A DNA stretch of 64,000 bases from Streptomyces adustus (GTDB lineage: Bacteria > Actinomycetota > Actinomycetes > Streptomycetales > Streptomycetaceae): NCBI RefSeq assembly GCF_009377175.1, contig NZ_VJZD01000001.1:62001-126000 (forward strand), written 5' to 3'. Within the stretch, counting starts at the first letter, position 1. Each line of letters starts with the position of its first letter. The notes under the pieces were generated by a model. It ran no database searches. It had not been told where the DNA came from and worked only from the letters and a program-made list of their open reading frames with translations. Position numbers and translations under genes: made by a program. Shown here piece after piece: positions 33,233 to 44,248 of this stretch.

Positions 33233-35980
33233 TCAGCGGCCGGGGGCGCGGGAGATGAGGTCGAGCTCTGCGGCCGCCCGGACCGCTTCGCGCCGGTTGT
33301 TGACTCCGAGCTTGGTGTAGATGTGCCGGGTGTGCGTGCGCAGGGTGTTCAGGGACACGTGGAGCCGGCGGGCGATGTCCGGGCCGCCGAGGTCACTGGC
33401 GAGCAGCCTCAGCACTTCCGACTCTCGCTCGCTCAGCGGCTCGACGAGTTCGTGCCGCGCGGTGGCGGACGTCGTACCCGCTTCCTCTCCGGTGGAGCCG
33501 CCGATCCGGTGGGCCGCGTCCAGGAGCCGACGCGGGTACGCCCAACCGGGCCGTTGTCGCACGACAGTGGTGAGGAGCGCGATGACGGGCGGTCCGTCGT
33601 CGACGATGACGCGGACGTGGCCTTCGGGTTCGGCCAGGGTCAGGGCCCGCTCCAGGGCGGCGACGGCAGCGCCGGAGTCGCCGTGGGCGTCGTGGACCCG
33701 TGCTTGGAGTACGAGGATCTCGATGACACTGGCCGTGCGTCCGCCGGTCTCGGCGGCCGTGAGGAGCCGCCGGAGGAAGGGGGCGGCGGCGGTGAGCTCG
33801 GCTCCGGAAGGGTCGGCCCGGTGCGCGGCGAGCAGGATCCGGGCCAGGGTGAGGTGCTCGTACTCGCGTACGTAGGACAGCTCGTCGTCGGTGGTCAGCC
33901 CCTGTCGGCGGGCCCAGTCGCGGGCCTCGCCCAGGTTGCCGTGGGTGAGCAGCAGCCGGGCCCGGGTGGCCGGGACCGGGCGTACGTTCGGGGAGAGGTC
34001 GCCGGTGTAGACGCGCTCCGCTTCGTCCAGCAGGTCCAGGGCACCGGCCCGGTCACCCTCGGCGTCCAGGATCCGGGCTTGTACGACCCGCCACCGGTAG
34101 GGGTGCTGCGGCAGTCCGGCGTGCTCGCCGAGCTCCCGCGCCCGCCGCAGATGTGCGGTCGCGGCCGCGGCGTCTCCTCGGTCCCAGGCGATCTGGCTCA
34201 GCCCGACATACGTGTCCGCGGTGCCCCGCAGGGTGTCCGGTGCCTCGGCGGCCAGCCGCAGGGCCCGCTCGTAGGTGCGCTGCGCGTCGGTGAGTCGGCC
34301 CTGGGTGATACGGATGTCGGCCAGGGTGATCGAGCAGCCCAGGACGTCCGCGACATACCCGGCCCGCAGCAGACCCTCGACGGCGGCGGAGTAGGAGGCG
34401 TGGGCGGCGTCCAGGTCTCCGCTGCCCCAGCCGGCGAGCCCCGACAGGGCCGCTGCCGCGGCCCGGACCACGTGGTCGTCCGCGGCTGCCCGGTCGATGG
34501 CTCGCCGTGCGTGGCGCACGGTCGCCGACGGGTCGCCCCGGACCAGTGCGAGGGCGGAGCGGTACATCTCGATCGCGCCGGGCAGCCTGGCCAGCGCGCC
34601 ACGGTCGGCCACGACCAACTCGCTGGCCGTGTCCCCTTGTTCGGAGTCTCCGAGGAGGCGCTCGGCCCCGTCGAGACGCTCCTCGACCCCCTCGAACTCG
34701 CCGCGGGTCATGAGCGCGCCGACCAGGCCCACGGCGAGCACCGGACGTACGCGCACGATGTCGTCGGGGAGGTCCTTGATCCAGCCGCAGATGGTGGCTT
34801 CCTGCCGGTCCCGCTGCAACGCCGGTATCGCAAGCTCGACGAGGTCGGCCGCCCGGTCGACGTCTCCCGCCTCAAGGGCGTGGCTGACCGCCGGCACCGG
34901 TTCACCTGCGTCGGCGTACCACTGGCCGGCGCGGCGGTGCAGGTTCGCGACCTCTCCGGGGTGTTCGTCGGCCAGATGCGTGCGCAGGACGTCCGCGAAG
35001 AGGTGGTGGTAGCGGTACCAGCGGCGTCTGTCGTCGAGTCGGTCGACGAACAGATTGGCCCGGTCGAGGAGTTCGAGCATGGCCTTGCCGTCCCGCCGTC
35101 CGGTGACGGCGTCGCACAGCGGGCCGTGGAGGCGGTTGAGGACGGAGGTGCGGAGCAGGAAGTCGCGTACGTCGTCGCTCTGGCGTCCGAGGACCTCTTC
35201 GACCAGGTAGTCGACGACGTACCGGTCGTCCCCCGCGAAGCCCGCCACGAAACGGGAGACGTCTTCGCGGCCCCGCAGCGAGAGCGCCGCCAGCTGGAGT
35301 GCGGCGATCCAGCCCTCGGTACGTTGCTCCAGCGCCTCGATATCCGCCTCGATCAGTTTCAGCCCGACGGCCCCGTCGAGATAGGCCGTCGTCTCGTCGG
35401 CGGTGAAGCGGAGGTCGGCGGCGCGCAGTTCGACCAGTTCGCCGCGGGCTCGGAGCCGGGCGAGCGGCAGTGCCGGGTCGGCGCGGGTGCAGATCACCAG
35501 GTGCACCTGCGGCGGGAGGTGTTCGAGCAGGAACGTCATCCCCGCCCGGATGTCCGGAGTGTCGGCGAGATGGTAGTCGTCGAGGATCAGATCGAGCGGG
35601 TGCGTCAGGGCAGCGAGTTCGTTGAGCACGGTGGCCAGGACGGTCTCGACGGCCGTCCGGGCCGACTGCAACAGCGGCAGGGCACCAACGCCCACACCGG
35701 GCGCGGCCCGCTGGAGAGCGGTGACCAAGTAGGTCCAGAACGAGGCGGGTTGGCTGTCACGGGCGTCGAGGGACAGCCAGGCCACACTCCGCCCGTCGAC
35801 GGCCGCGCCCGCCAGCCACTCGGCGACCGCCGTCGTCTTCCCGAAGCCGGCCGGGGCCGATACGAGCGTCATCCTCGACTTCGACCCGCGGCTGAGGAAC
35901 TCGCCGAGGCGGGGGCGCGCCACCACACCCTGCCGTAGCCGGGGGCGGTACAGCTTGGTCTCGATCAGCGGGCTTGCCAC
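33233..35980 (-). CDS. MalT-like LuxR family regulator (LAL type)
   Basis: The 915-residue protein starts at GTG 35980 behind GGAGGGG. An N-terminal STAND ATPase has Walker A SAPAGFGKTT and Walker B LDLILDDYH, followed by a winged helix, a long helical TPR-like sensor (about 400-830) and the C-terminal LuxR HTH (LSERESEVLRLLASDLGGPDIARRLHVSLNTLRTHTRHIYTKLGV). This is the layout of MalT-type activators that oligomerise with ligand and ATP. Its ligand is unknown. It is transcribed toward the DUF4386 operon, its likely target. Confidence 0.93.
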   Translation of the reverse strand: MASPLIETKLYRPRLRQGVVARPRLGEFLSRGSKSRMTLVSAPAGFGKTTAVAEWLAGAAVDGRSVAWLSLDARDSQPASFWTYLVTALQRAAPGVGVGALPLLQSARTAVETVLATVLNELAALTHPLDLILDDYHLADTPDIRAGMTFLLEHLPPQVHLVICTRADPALPLARLRARGELVELRAADLRFTADETTAYLDGAVGLKLIEADIEALEQRTEGWIAALQLAALSLRGREDVSRFVAGFAGDDRYVVDYLVEEVLGRQSDDVRDFLLRTSVLNRLHGPLCDAVTGRRDGKAMLELLDRANLFVDRLDDRRRWYRYHHLFADVLRTHLADEHPGEVANLHRRAGQWYADAGEPVPAVSHALEAGDVDRAADLVELAIPALQRDRQEATICGWIKDLPDDIVRVRPVLAVGLVGALMTRGEFEGVEERLDGAERLLGDSEQGDTASELVVADRGALARLPGAIEMYRSALALVRGDPSATVRHARRAIDRAAADDHVVRAAAAALSGLAGWGSGDLDAAHASYSAAVEGLLRAGYVADVLGCSITLADIRITQGRLTDAQRTYERALRLAAEAPDTLRGTADTYVGLSQIAWDRGDAAAATAHLRRARELGEHAGLPQHPYRWRVVQARILDAEGDRAGALDLLDEAERVYTGDLSPNVRPVPATRARLLLTHGNLGEARDWARRQGLTTDDELSYVREYEHLTLARILLAAHRADPSGAELTAAAPFLRRLLTAAETGGRTASVIEILVLQARVHDAHGDSGAAVAALERALTLAEPEGHVRVIVDDGPPVIALLTTVVRQRPGWAYPRRLLDAAHRIGGSTGEEAGTTSATARHELVEPLSERESEVLRLLASDLGGPDIARRLHVSLNTLRTHTRHIYTKLGVNNRREAVRAAAELDLISRAPGR

Positions 35981-36220
35981 AAGAGGTCCCCTCCCGCGTG
36001 TTCGAGCCGCTGCACACGAAAGTACGGCATCCCGCCACGCGGGGCCCAGCGGGACCGCTTTCCGTCACCGCGAACAGCGGAAGACCCCGCCCCGCGGAAC
36101 ACGGGACAGGGTCTTCACAGCACGGCAGCGGCGTGCCGGGCCCTGTGAGGACCGGACACGCCGCCGTGTCGTCACCGTGTCCGGGTGGCGTGTTCGGCCG
36201 CCCCGGCGCGGTGTGCGGGA

Positions 36221-36904
36221 TCAGTGACGGTCGTCGCGGTGTCCCCGGTCGTCGCCGTGACGGCGGTCGTCGCCGTGACCGCGGTGGTCGCCGTGACGGC
36301 GGTCGTCACCGTGGCCCCGGTAGTCGTCGTGACGGCGGTAGTCACGGTCGTGGCGGTAGTCGTCGTGACGGCGGTAGTCACGGTCGTGGCGGTAGTCGCC
36401 GTGACGGCGGTAGTCACCGTCGTGGCGGTAGCGGCCCCAGGACTCGTCGTCCACGAAGCGGCCGCGGTCGTCCCGCAGGGTGATGGTGCCGCGGTAGTTG
36501 TCCCAGACGTGGTCGCGGCGGCCCTGGTACAGGTCCGTGCGGGTGCCGAGGCCCCGACCGGTGTGGACACGGACCGTGTCGCGACCGTCCAGGAGGTAGT
36601 GGTGGAAGGTGTAGACACGGCCGGAGTCGTCCCGCAGGGTCCAGCCGTCGAGGTTGACGACCCGGCGCGTGCTGTTGGTCAGCTCGACCCATTCCCTGTT
36701 CAGCGAACGGTCGGAACGCTCGTCACGCCCGGGGGAGTCGGCCTGCACGTCCGTGATCTCCACCAGCGGCTGGTGCGGACGGGCCATTCCGGCCGCGGAC
36801 GCCGGCAGCGCCGACACACCCACCACGGCGCCGGCCGTCAGCACGGCGGCGACCAGACGGCGCGGAGACAGACGACGAGCGGTAACAGAGACAGAAGTGG
36901 ACAA
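36221..36904 (-). CDS. Secreted lamin-tail-domain protein with His/Asp/Arg-rich tail
   Basis: The 227-residue protein starts at TTG 36904 with AGGGGGA upstream. A signal peptide (RRLVAAVLTAGAVVGVSALPASA) precedes one lamin tail domain (about 48-150, EWVELTNSTRRVVNLDGWTLRDDSGRVYTF), found in secreted bacterial proteins and thought to bind DNA, sugar or surfaces. The last 75 residues are a degenerate repeat of YRRHDDYRHDRD-type units, very rich in His, Asp, Arg and Tyr, which could bind metal or polyanions. Confidence 0.85.
   Translation of the reverse strand: MSTSVSVTARRLSPRRLVAAVLTAGAVVGVSALPASAAGMARPHQPLVEITDVQADSPGRDERSDRSLNREWVELTNSTRRVVNLDGWTLRDDSGRVYTFHHYLLDGRDTVRVHTGRGLGTRTDLYQGRRDHVWDNYRGTITLRDDRGRFVDDESWGRYRHDGDYRRHGDYRHDRDYRRHDDYRHDRDYRRHDDYRGHGDDRRHGDHRGHGDDRRHGDDRGHRDDRH
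36226..36430. repeat. Tandem repeats encoding the His/Asp/Arg tail
   Basis: GTCGTCGTGACGGCGGTAGT-type units recur with a period of about 18 or 36 bases, including two near-exact 36-base copies (about 36325-36396). Such repeats can expand and contract by slippage. Confidence 0.8.
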
Positions 36905-36937
36905 AATGTCCCCCTGACGGTGCGGGCACCGGCCCAC

Positions 36938-37306
36938 GAGCGGCCGTGCGGCCGCCGGGCACCGGCGCGATGTACGAGGTCACGGCCCCTTTTTGCGGCC
37001 GCACGCACACCATGTCCGGAATTGGCCGCCTTTGATGGGGAAACCCGCCCCTGTTACAGATTGACCATATTTCCGTGACTCTTGGATGTATCGCCCACAT
37101 ACGCCGACGGCGCCCGTCCCTGACAGCCCGCCAGGCCGCCAGCACCGTGTGAGCGTTGGGCGACATCGCCCCGCCACCGCGCCGCACGATCCCGAAACGG
37201 AGCAGGCCGTCACCCGAAAGTGGGTAACGGCCCTCCGCCCCGGGTCGTGCTCCGTCAGGCCTCGGCCGATGGATCACTACCCCTCATCGGCGTGTCCGGC
37301 ACCCCG
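36938..37306. other. Gap without a recognised gene
   Basis: This stretch is upstream of the lamin-tail gene. It holds an inverted GTGCGGCCGC/GCGGCCGCAC pair (36946-36955 and 36995-37004) and an AT-richer part around 37055-37090 that could carry promoters. No gene is supported. Confidence 0.4.
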
Positions 37307-38924
37307 TCAGCGGACCCGAATGAAGACGACGTCGTACGCCGCTGTTCGTGCTGCGGTTCTTGATGTAGACGCCCGAACCCGAACCGGTTGTGGGGTTGCT
37401 GGTGTTGCCTTCCACGGCGGTGAAGCTCGCCCCGCCGCTGACCGACCGCACGATGCCGATGTGCTCGTTGCCGCCGGTGAAGTCGCTGCCGCCGTCCCAG
37501 TCGTAGGCCACGATGTCGCCCGGCTGCGGATCGGTCGTCACCGAGAGGTGGTAGTTGCCCGCCCGCGCCTGCTTGACCCAGTGGTCGACGTAGGTGTGAC
37601 GGTAGGACGTGGCGCCCGTCTGCTGGGCCACCCAGCTCACGAAGGTCGCGCACCAGGCGTAGTTGCTGGTGGACAGCGAGACGCCCACGGCCTGGCCGTA
37701 ACTGTTCGCCCGGGCACTGCCCGCGACCGTGCCGACCTCGGCCTCGGCCACATCGAGCATCTTGCTGTACCCGCCGCCGGGCGGGGTCGACGACGGCGGG
37801 GTCACCGCGCCGTACAGGGCGGCCTTGGTGTTCGGCCCCACCTTGCCGTCGACCGACAGACCCTTCTCGACCTGGAAGTCGCGCACCGCGCTGGCGGTCA
37901 TCGGCCCGAAGTCGCCGTCCACGGCGAGGTCGGCCCCGTGGTGGTTGAGCAGACTCTGCAACTCGGTGACGCAGCCGCTCTTCTGGCCCTGCACGATCTC
38001 GCTCGGGCACGAGGCGGAGGTCAGGACGATCGGCGCCGGTGCGCCGGTGCCGCCGCCACCGCCGATGTTGGAGTACAGCGCGGCCTTGGTGGCGGGTCCG
38101 ACGCGGCCGTCGGCCGTCAGGCCGTTCGCGGACTGGAAGGCCTGCACGGCCGCCAGGGTCTGGGGGCCGAACCCGCCGTCGATGTCGACGGACTGCCCCT
38201 TGCCGTTGAGCAGGGCCTGAAGGGTCGCGACGCAGCCGCCGCTCTCCCCCTCCACGATCTCCGACGGACAGGCCGCGGACCGCAGGTCCACACCGGTCGG
38301 CGGCAGTTCGTCGGTGCTGTAGAGCGCGGCCTTGGTGTTCGTCCCGACCGACCCGTCGGCCGTCAGGCCGTGCGCGGTCTGGAAGCTGCGGACCGCGGTG
38401 GCCGTCCCCGCCCCGAAATCACCGTCCGCCTCGACCGCGTAGCCATGGTGGCGGAGCAGGCGCTGGAGCTCGGTGACGCAGCCGCTCTTCTGGCCCTGGA
38501 CGATGTCCGCAGGGCACGAGGCGGAGTTCAGGTTGATGGGCGCGGGCGCCGTACCCGCCGTCGTGTACAGCTTGCTCTTGGTCTGGGGGCCCACCCGGCC
38601 GTCCACGGCGATCGCGGTGGCGGCCTGGTACTCACGCACCGCGTACAGCGTGTTCAGCCCGAACTCGCCGTCCACCGTCAGGCCGGCACCGTGGGCGTTG
38701 AGCAGGTTCTGCAACTCCGTGACGCAGCCGCTCACCTGGCCCTGCACGATCTCGGCGGGACAGGACGAGGAGGTCAGCTTGATCGCCGTGGGCGCGGCCA
38801 CCGCCGGACCGGCACCGAACAGGGTGGCCGCCGAAAGGACCGCCGCTGCGGCGAGGAAAGCCCCGATTCTGCCGCGATTCCGGACACGGGATGTATCAGC
38901 AGGTAAAAACACTGTGCTTCTCAT
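37307..38924 (-). CDS. Secreted peptidoglycan hydrolase: four PG_binding_1 repeats plus CHAP (probable 3' frameshift)
   Basis: After a signal peptide come four peptidoglycan-binding type 1 repeats of about 75 residues (each with a xACPxxIVxGxxxGCVxxLQxLLN opening and DGxxGxxTxxAVxxFQ...GLxxDGxVGxxTKxALY), then a CHAP domain (about 385-535) with the catalytic Cys in NYAWCATFVSWV and His in NEHIGIV. The frame as it stands ends in an unusual basic tail at 37284; shifting one base near 37339 restores SAYDVVFIRVR and a stop at 37307, the normal CHAP ending. It is a cell-wall amidase or endopeptidase. Confidence 0.85.
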
Positions 38925-39134
38925 GGATGCGAAATATCCCCTTCAATGCCTTCAATGGGTCCACGGATTGTCGATGGCGCCGGATTTGCCGTTCATGACA
39001 GATTCCCCACGCCGACAAACACGGTGGTCGAGGCCGTCGAATTTCATGATCGAATCTCTATTCCGCGCACGACGGTGACAGCTCGCCCCCATGCGCACAA
39101 TGCCTCACGGCACAAGTGGCCGAATTTCGCTGCC

Positions 39135-39166
39135 GCCGACTTCCCGCGCGGATACGGGAAATCGGC
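39135..39166 (-). terminator. Terminator after acyl-CoA ligase gene
   Basis: A 12-bp stem with one G-U pair on the minus strand (39155-39166 with 39135-39146, loop 8), 29 bases beyond the ligase stop. Confidence 0.7.
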
Positions 39167-39194
39167 AGCCCCAGGAAGCAGGCGTGCGATGTGC

Positions 39195-40688
<1,494 letters not shown>

Positions 40689-40712
40689 GTTGCCTCCTTG
40701 TATCGGGCGCCC

Positions 40713-41444
40713 TCACCGGCCGTGCCGGTCGAGTGCCGCCTGCACTCCGTCGAGGAAGACTTCCAGCGCACCCGGGTAGGCGCTGGTGCTCATGGTCCGC
40801 GCCAGGGTGGGCGCGGATTCGGCGATGCGGGGATAACGGTCGGAGGGCAGGGAGGCATACGTCCCCTGCCAGGCCGCGCGATCGGCCGCGCCGGCTTCCG
40901 TGGGGAGCGCGTGGGCGGCCGCGTCGATGGCGGCGAAGCCCAGCGTGAAGTCGATGAACCGGTGGTAGTAACGGGCCGCGTCCTGCGGTCCGAAGCCTGC
41001 GTCGCGCAGGATACCCAGACCGATCTCGACCCCTCGCATCTCGTTGGGACGGCGGGTGACACGGGAGGCCGCCAGCACCGCGACATGGGGATGGGCGGTG
41101 TACGTGCGGTGCAGGTCCGTCCCGATGCCGCGCAGGTCGGCGCGCCAGTCGCCGGTGATCCGCACGTCCTTGAGGCTCATCCCGATCAGTTCGTCCGCGA
41201 CCGCGAGGACGAGATCGTCGGTGCTGCGGAAGTAGCGGTAGAGCGCGGAGGGGTCGGCCCCCAGCGCCAACCCCAGCCGTCGCACGCTCAGCGCGTCGTT
41301 GCCGGGCTGCCCCAGCAGGCGGATCGCCGTCTGCACGATCAGCTCCTGGCTGAGCACGGTGCCCGTCCGCGTCGTACGGCGCCGCCGTCCGGCCGCGAGC
41401 CGGTCGGTGGGGGCCGTGTCGTCCCTGTCGTCGAAGGTGCTCAC
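40713..41444 (-). CDS. TetR family regulator
   Basis: The 243-residue protein starts at GTG 41444 with GGAG upstream. The N-terminal HTH (LIVQTAIRLLGQPGNDALSVRRLGLALGADPSALYRYFRSTDDL) is preceded by an Arg-rich extension; the C-terminal ligand domain is of the TetR_C type (DLRGIGTDLHRTYTAHPHVAVL). The first gene of a two-gene operon with the acyl-CoA ligase, it probably represses the operon until an acyl-CoA ligand binds. A symmetrical site lies 66 bases before the start. Confidence 0.9.
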   Translation of the reverse strand: MSTFDDRDDTAPTDRLAAGRRRRTTRTGTVLSQELIVQTAIRLLGQPGNDALSVRRLGLALGADPSALYRYFRSTDDLVLAVADELIGMSLKDVRITGDWRADLRGIGTDLHRTYTAHPHVAVLAASRVTRRPNEMRGVEIGLGILRDAGFGPQDAARYYHRFIDFTLGFAAIDAAAHALPTEAGAADRAAWQGTYASLPSDRYPRIAESAPTLARTMSTSAYPGALEVFLDGVQAALDRHGR

Positions 41445-41509
41445 CGGGCTCCGATCTCCGAGGGGCGTGCGGCAGGACCTGGTCCGACCCTCCTGTGGGC
41501 TCTTATGAC

Positions 41510-41524
41510 AACGTGATTGACGTT
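41510..41524. promoter_or_regulatory. Probable TetR operator
   Basis: AACGT-gattg-ACGTT, a perfect inverted repeat in the AT-richest part of the region between the divergent tetR and deacetylase genes. Confidence 0.6.
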
Positions 41525-41674
41525 AAAAGTCCAGAGCGGTGCGGCACGGTCTCGTCTCCGGGCGACGGCGTGGTTTGACGACGAGCACGCTGGTTACCTC
41601 GGCACCGTCAGGCATGCTGCGGCCGTGATCGACGAGCGCCGCCGCCCGCAAGCGTTGGAGGAGGCACGTCGTCA

Positions 41675-42469
41675 ATGGACCGGCCGACCCGACCCACGCC
41701 TGTCCGTGGCATGTCCGCGGGCGTGCTCTTCCCCCTCGTGACCGTGGCCGCGGCCCACATCGGACCGGCCGCCACCTGGCTCCCCGGCCTGCGGCGCCGG
41801 TTCTTCCCCGGACTGGCCGGCCTCGGACGCCCGAACCACATCGCCCTGACCTTCGACGACGGACCCGACCCCGCCTCCACCCCGTGTTTCCTGGAGGCCC
41901 TGGACGAGCTCGGTGTGCGCGCCACCTTCTTCCTGCTCGGCGAGAGCGCGGTGCGGTATCCGGAACTCGTCCGCGAGATGGCCGAGCGCGGCCACGAGCT
42001 CGCCGTCCACGGCTGGAGGCACGACCGCCCCTGGCTGCCGGCGCCCGCCCGCGACCGACGCGAGGTCATGCTCGCCGCGGAGGCGTTGTACGGGCTCACA
42101 GGGCAACGCCCGCGCTGGTACCGCCCGCCGTTCGGGATCCTGACGTCCGGACGCTGGGCTGCCGCGCGCCGGGCGGGTCTGAGGACGGTGCTGTGGACCG
42201 CCTGGGGGAAGGACTGGACCCACGACGCCACTCCCGTCACGGTACGGGCGCAGGTCGGAGCCGGTCTTCGGGCCGGGGGCACGGTCCTCCTGCACGATTC
42301 CGACCGCGTCGCGGCGCCGGACTGCTGGCGCTCCACCCTGGCGGCGCTCCCGGACATCGTGAACGGCTGTCGCACGGCGGGGCTGACGGTGGGACCGCTT
42401 GCCGAGCACTCCCCGGTGGGACGCAGCGCCCGTGCCGTCACCGGGGCCTCGGGCAGGGGCTCGGGCTGA
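41675..42469 (+). CDS. Polysaccharide deacetylase (NodB homology)
   Basis: The 264-residue protein has an N-terminal hydrophobic stretch (SAGVLFPLVTVAAAHIGPAATWL) that could anchor it, followed by the NodB domain: metal-binding TFDDGPDP, ELAVHGWRHDRPW, the RPPFGILT substrate groove and the LLHDSD catalytic-His motif. It removes N- or O-acetyl groups from a polysaccharide or glycolipid. ATG 41675 has GGAGG upstream. It converges on an MGDG-synthase-like glycosyltransferase, and its last codons belong to a tandem repeat spanning both gene ends. Confidence 0.9.
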   Translation: MDRPTRPTPVRGMSAGVLFPLVTVAAAHIGPAATWLPGLRRRFFPGLAGLGRPNHIALTFDDGPDPASTPCFLEALDELGVRATFFLLGESAVRYPELVREMAERGHELAVHGWRHDRPWLPAPARDRREVMLAAEALYGLTGQRPRWYRPPFGILTSGRWAAARRAGLRTVLWTAWGKDWTHDATPVTVRAQVGAGLRAGGTVLLHDSDRVAAPDCWRSTLAALPDIVNGCRTAGLTVGPLAEHSPVGRSARAVTGASGRGSG

Positions 42470-42704
42470 CCGGGCGACCGTCCGGTCACTCGGCCCCCGA
42501 CAGCGACTCAGGACGACCAAGCGGCCGTGCCGTCACCAGGCCCCCGACAGCAGCCCAGGACGACCAAGCGACCGTGCCGTCACCAAACCCCGACAGCAGC
42601 CCAGGACGACCAAGCGACCGTACCGTCACCAAACCCCGACAGCAGCCCAGGACGACCGAGCGACCGTGCCGTCACCGGGCTTCCGGCAGCGGCTCAGGGT
42701 GACC
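42428..42704. repeat. Six degenerate tandem copies of a ~46-base unit
   Basis: Units of 44-48 bases begin CGnCCGTnCCGTCACC and continue CCGACAGCAGCCCAGGACGACCAAG. The first copy (42428-42474) is inside the deacetylase 3' end, four lie between the genes, and the last reaches the 3' end of the convergent glycosyltransferase gene (stop at 42694). The central copies are nearly identical. Confidence 0.85.
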
Positions 42705-43845
42705 GTTTCGGAACCGGCCGGGCGAGCACTCGCGTGAGCACGTCGTCCCGGAACACCGCCCGCCCCGCCGCGATGCGCCGAGCCCGCTCCGGGCCCGGCG
42801 CGGTCAGACGGTCGAGCGACCCGAGCAGGCCGGTCGCGTCGGCCGCGAAGTCGCACAGCCCGAGGGCGGCCATCCGTCGTACCCCGTCGACCCCGTGCCC
42901 GGGCAGCGGCCGGTACCCGACCACGGGCACACCGGCCGCCAAGGCCTGCACCGCGGTCTGCCCGGCCGCGTTGTCCACCAGCGCGGCGCAGGCGCGCAGC
43001 AGCTGGGGCATGTCCGTCACCCAGCCGGGCGCGAGCACACCCGGTGTACCGGACAGGGCCCGCCGCAACCGCTCGTTGCGTCCGCTGAGCACGACCGGCA
43101 GGAAGCCTCGCCCGGCGAGCAGCCGAGCCGTGTCGAGCAGGTGCGAGCCCACCCCCCAGGCGCCGCCCGACACCAGCACCGCGGGACGCCCGGGCCCACG
43201 GCTTTCCAGGCGTCCGCGCCAGGTACTCGCCCCTGCCTCTTCTCCGCCCTCGAAGAAGCGCGGGTCCACCACCGGGCCGACCGTCTCCGCCGGTGCGCCC
43301 AGCCATCGGCGCACCTGACGGGCGCCGTCGTCCGAGACGCACAGATGGAGATCGTTGCCGGGATGCAGCCACTGCCGGTGCACCGCGAAGTCGACGATCA
43401 GCACGGTGCTGGGCACGCGCAGCACGCCGGCGGCCCGCAGCTGTCCCGTCAGCTGTGCCGCCAGATGGAAGACCGGCACCACCACGTCGGGTCGCGACCG
43501 GCGCACGGACGTCATGAAGGCGTCGGCGGCAAGCCGGGCCAAGGGGGTGCCGGTCGGGCGACGACCGGCGCCGAGTCTGAAGAACAGTTCGTAGATGCCC
43601 CCGTAGGCCCATGGGGCGCCTCGGACGCAGGCCTCGTAGAACCCGCGCAGTCCCGTCCCCAGTCCGCGGGGCAGCAGGGCGAGCACGTCGACGACCCGCG
43701 CTTCCTTCCCCTCGGCCCGGAGACGACGGGCCACCTCGGCCGCCACACTGTCGTGCCCGGCCCCCATGCCCGCGCTGACCAGCAGCACCCGTTCGGCTTC
43801 CGGCGCCAAGGCCGCCTCATGGCGAGCGGACGGGTGAACAGCCAT
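42694..43845 (-). CDS. MGDG synthase-like glycosyltransferase (GT28 type)
   Basis: The 383-residue protein starts VLLVSAGMGAGHDSVAAEVARRL with an FYE...APWAYGGIYELFF segment, as in monogalactosyldiacylglycerol synthase and MurG-like GT-B enzymes; the C-lobe has SGGAWGVGSHLLDTARLL, GWVTDMPQLLRACAALVDNAAGQTAVQALAAGVPVVGYRPLPGHG, the nucleotide-sugar site. It probably adds a sugar to a membrane lipid or polyprenyl carrier at the inner membrane face. It pairs with a convergent polysaccharide deacetylase. Confidence 0.88.
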   Translation of the reverse strand: MAVHPSARHEAALAPEAERVLLVSAGMGAGHDSVAAEVARRLRAEGKEARVVDVLALLPRGLGTGLRGFYEACVRGAPWAYGGIYELFFRLGAGRRPTGTPLARLAADAFMTSVRRSRPDVVVPVFHLAAQLTGQLRAAGVLRVPSTVLIVDFAVHRQWLHPGNDLHLCVSDDGARQVRRWLGAPAETVGPVVDPRFFEGGEEAGASTWRGRLESRGPGRPAVLVSGGAWGVGSHLLDTARLLAGRGFLPVVLSGRNERLRRALSGTPGVLAPGWVTDMPQLLRACAALVDNAAGQTAVQALAAGVPVVGYRPLPGHGVDGVRRMAALGLCDFAADATGLLGSLDRLTAPGPERARRIAAGRAVFRDDVLTRVLARPVPKRSP

Positions 43846-44248
43846 GGATCCTCTGAGATCGGCCGCGCCGGGCTTCGGTGCCGTCGGCGGGCGTCAGGCT
43901 CGGCCCGGCACCCGCACGAGTACCGGCATTTCATTCTCGCCCCCCGGCGAGGCCGCGGCCAGTCCGGCGATGCTCACGCCAAGTCACGGCACTGCAAGTC
44001 CTGCGGGGCTGCTCCCGCCCTCGCCGGGGCGATCGCCGAGGTCACGAGCCTGCTCGCGCCCGGCGGCACCCGTCGCCGACCGCCGCTCGACCGTCCGTGA
44101 AGTCCGCTTTGTCCACGCCGGTGTGCCAAGGTGTTAAGGACGCCCATGAGCTGGAGCGGCGGCAGCGGAGGCCGGGATGCCCTCGCATCGGCTCCGAGGA
44201 GGCACGGCCACAGGTTCTTCCTGTCCACCAGTGCAGCGAGGTCCGCTC
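43846..44248. other. Gap without a recognised gene
   Basis: The region between the divergent glycosyltransferase and SDR genes holds the two promoters in principle. No clear consensus promoter, palindrome or gene was recognised. Confidence 0.4.

Noticed and set aside
38925..39194. c-di-AMP (ydaO-type) riboswitch before the CHAP hydrolase gene
   Set aside because: Such switches occur before some Streptomyces wall hydrolases, but none of the expected conserved blocks is seen here.
42475..42690. The 46-base repeats as a CRISPR array
   Set aside because: The copies are contiguous and similar along their entire length, with no unique spacers.
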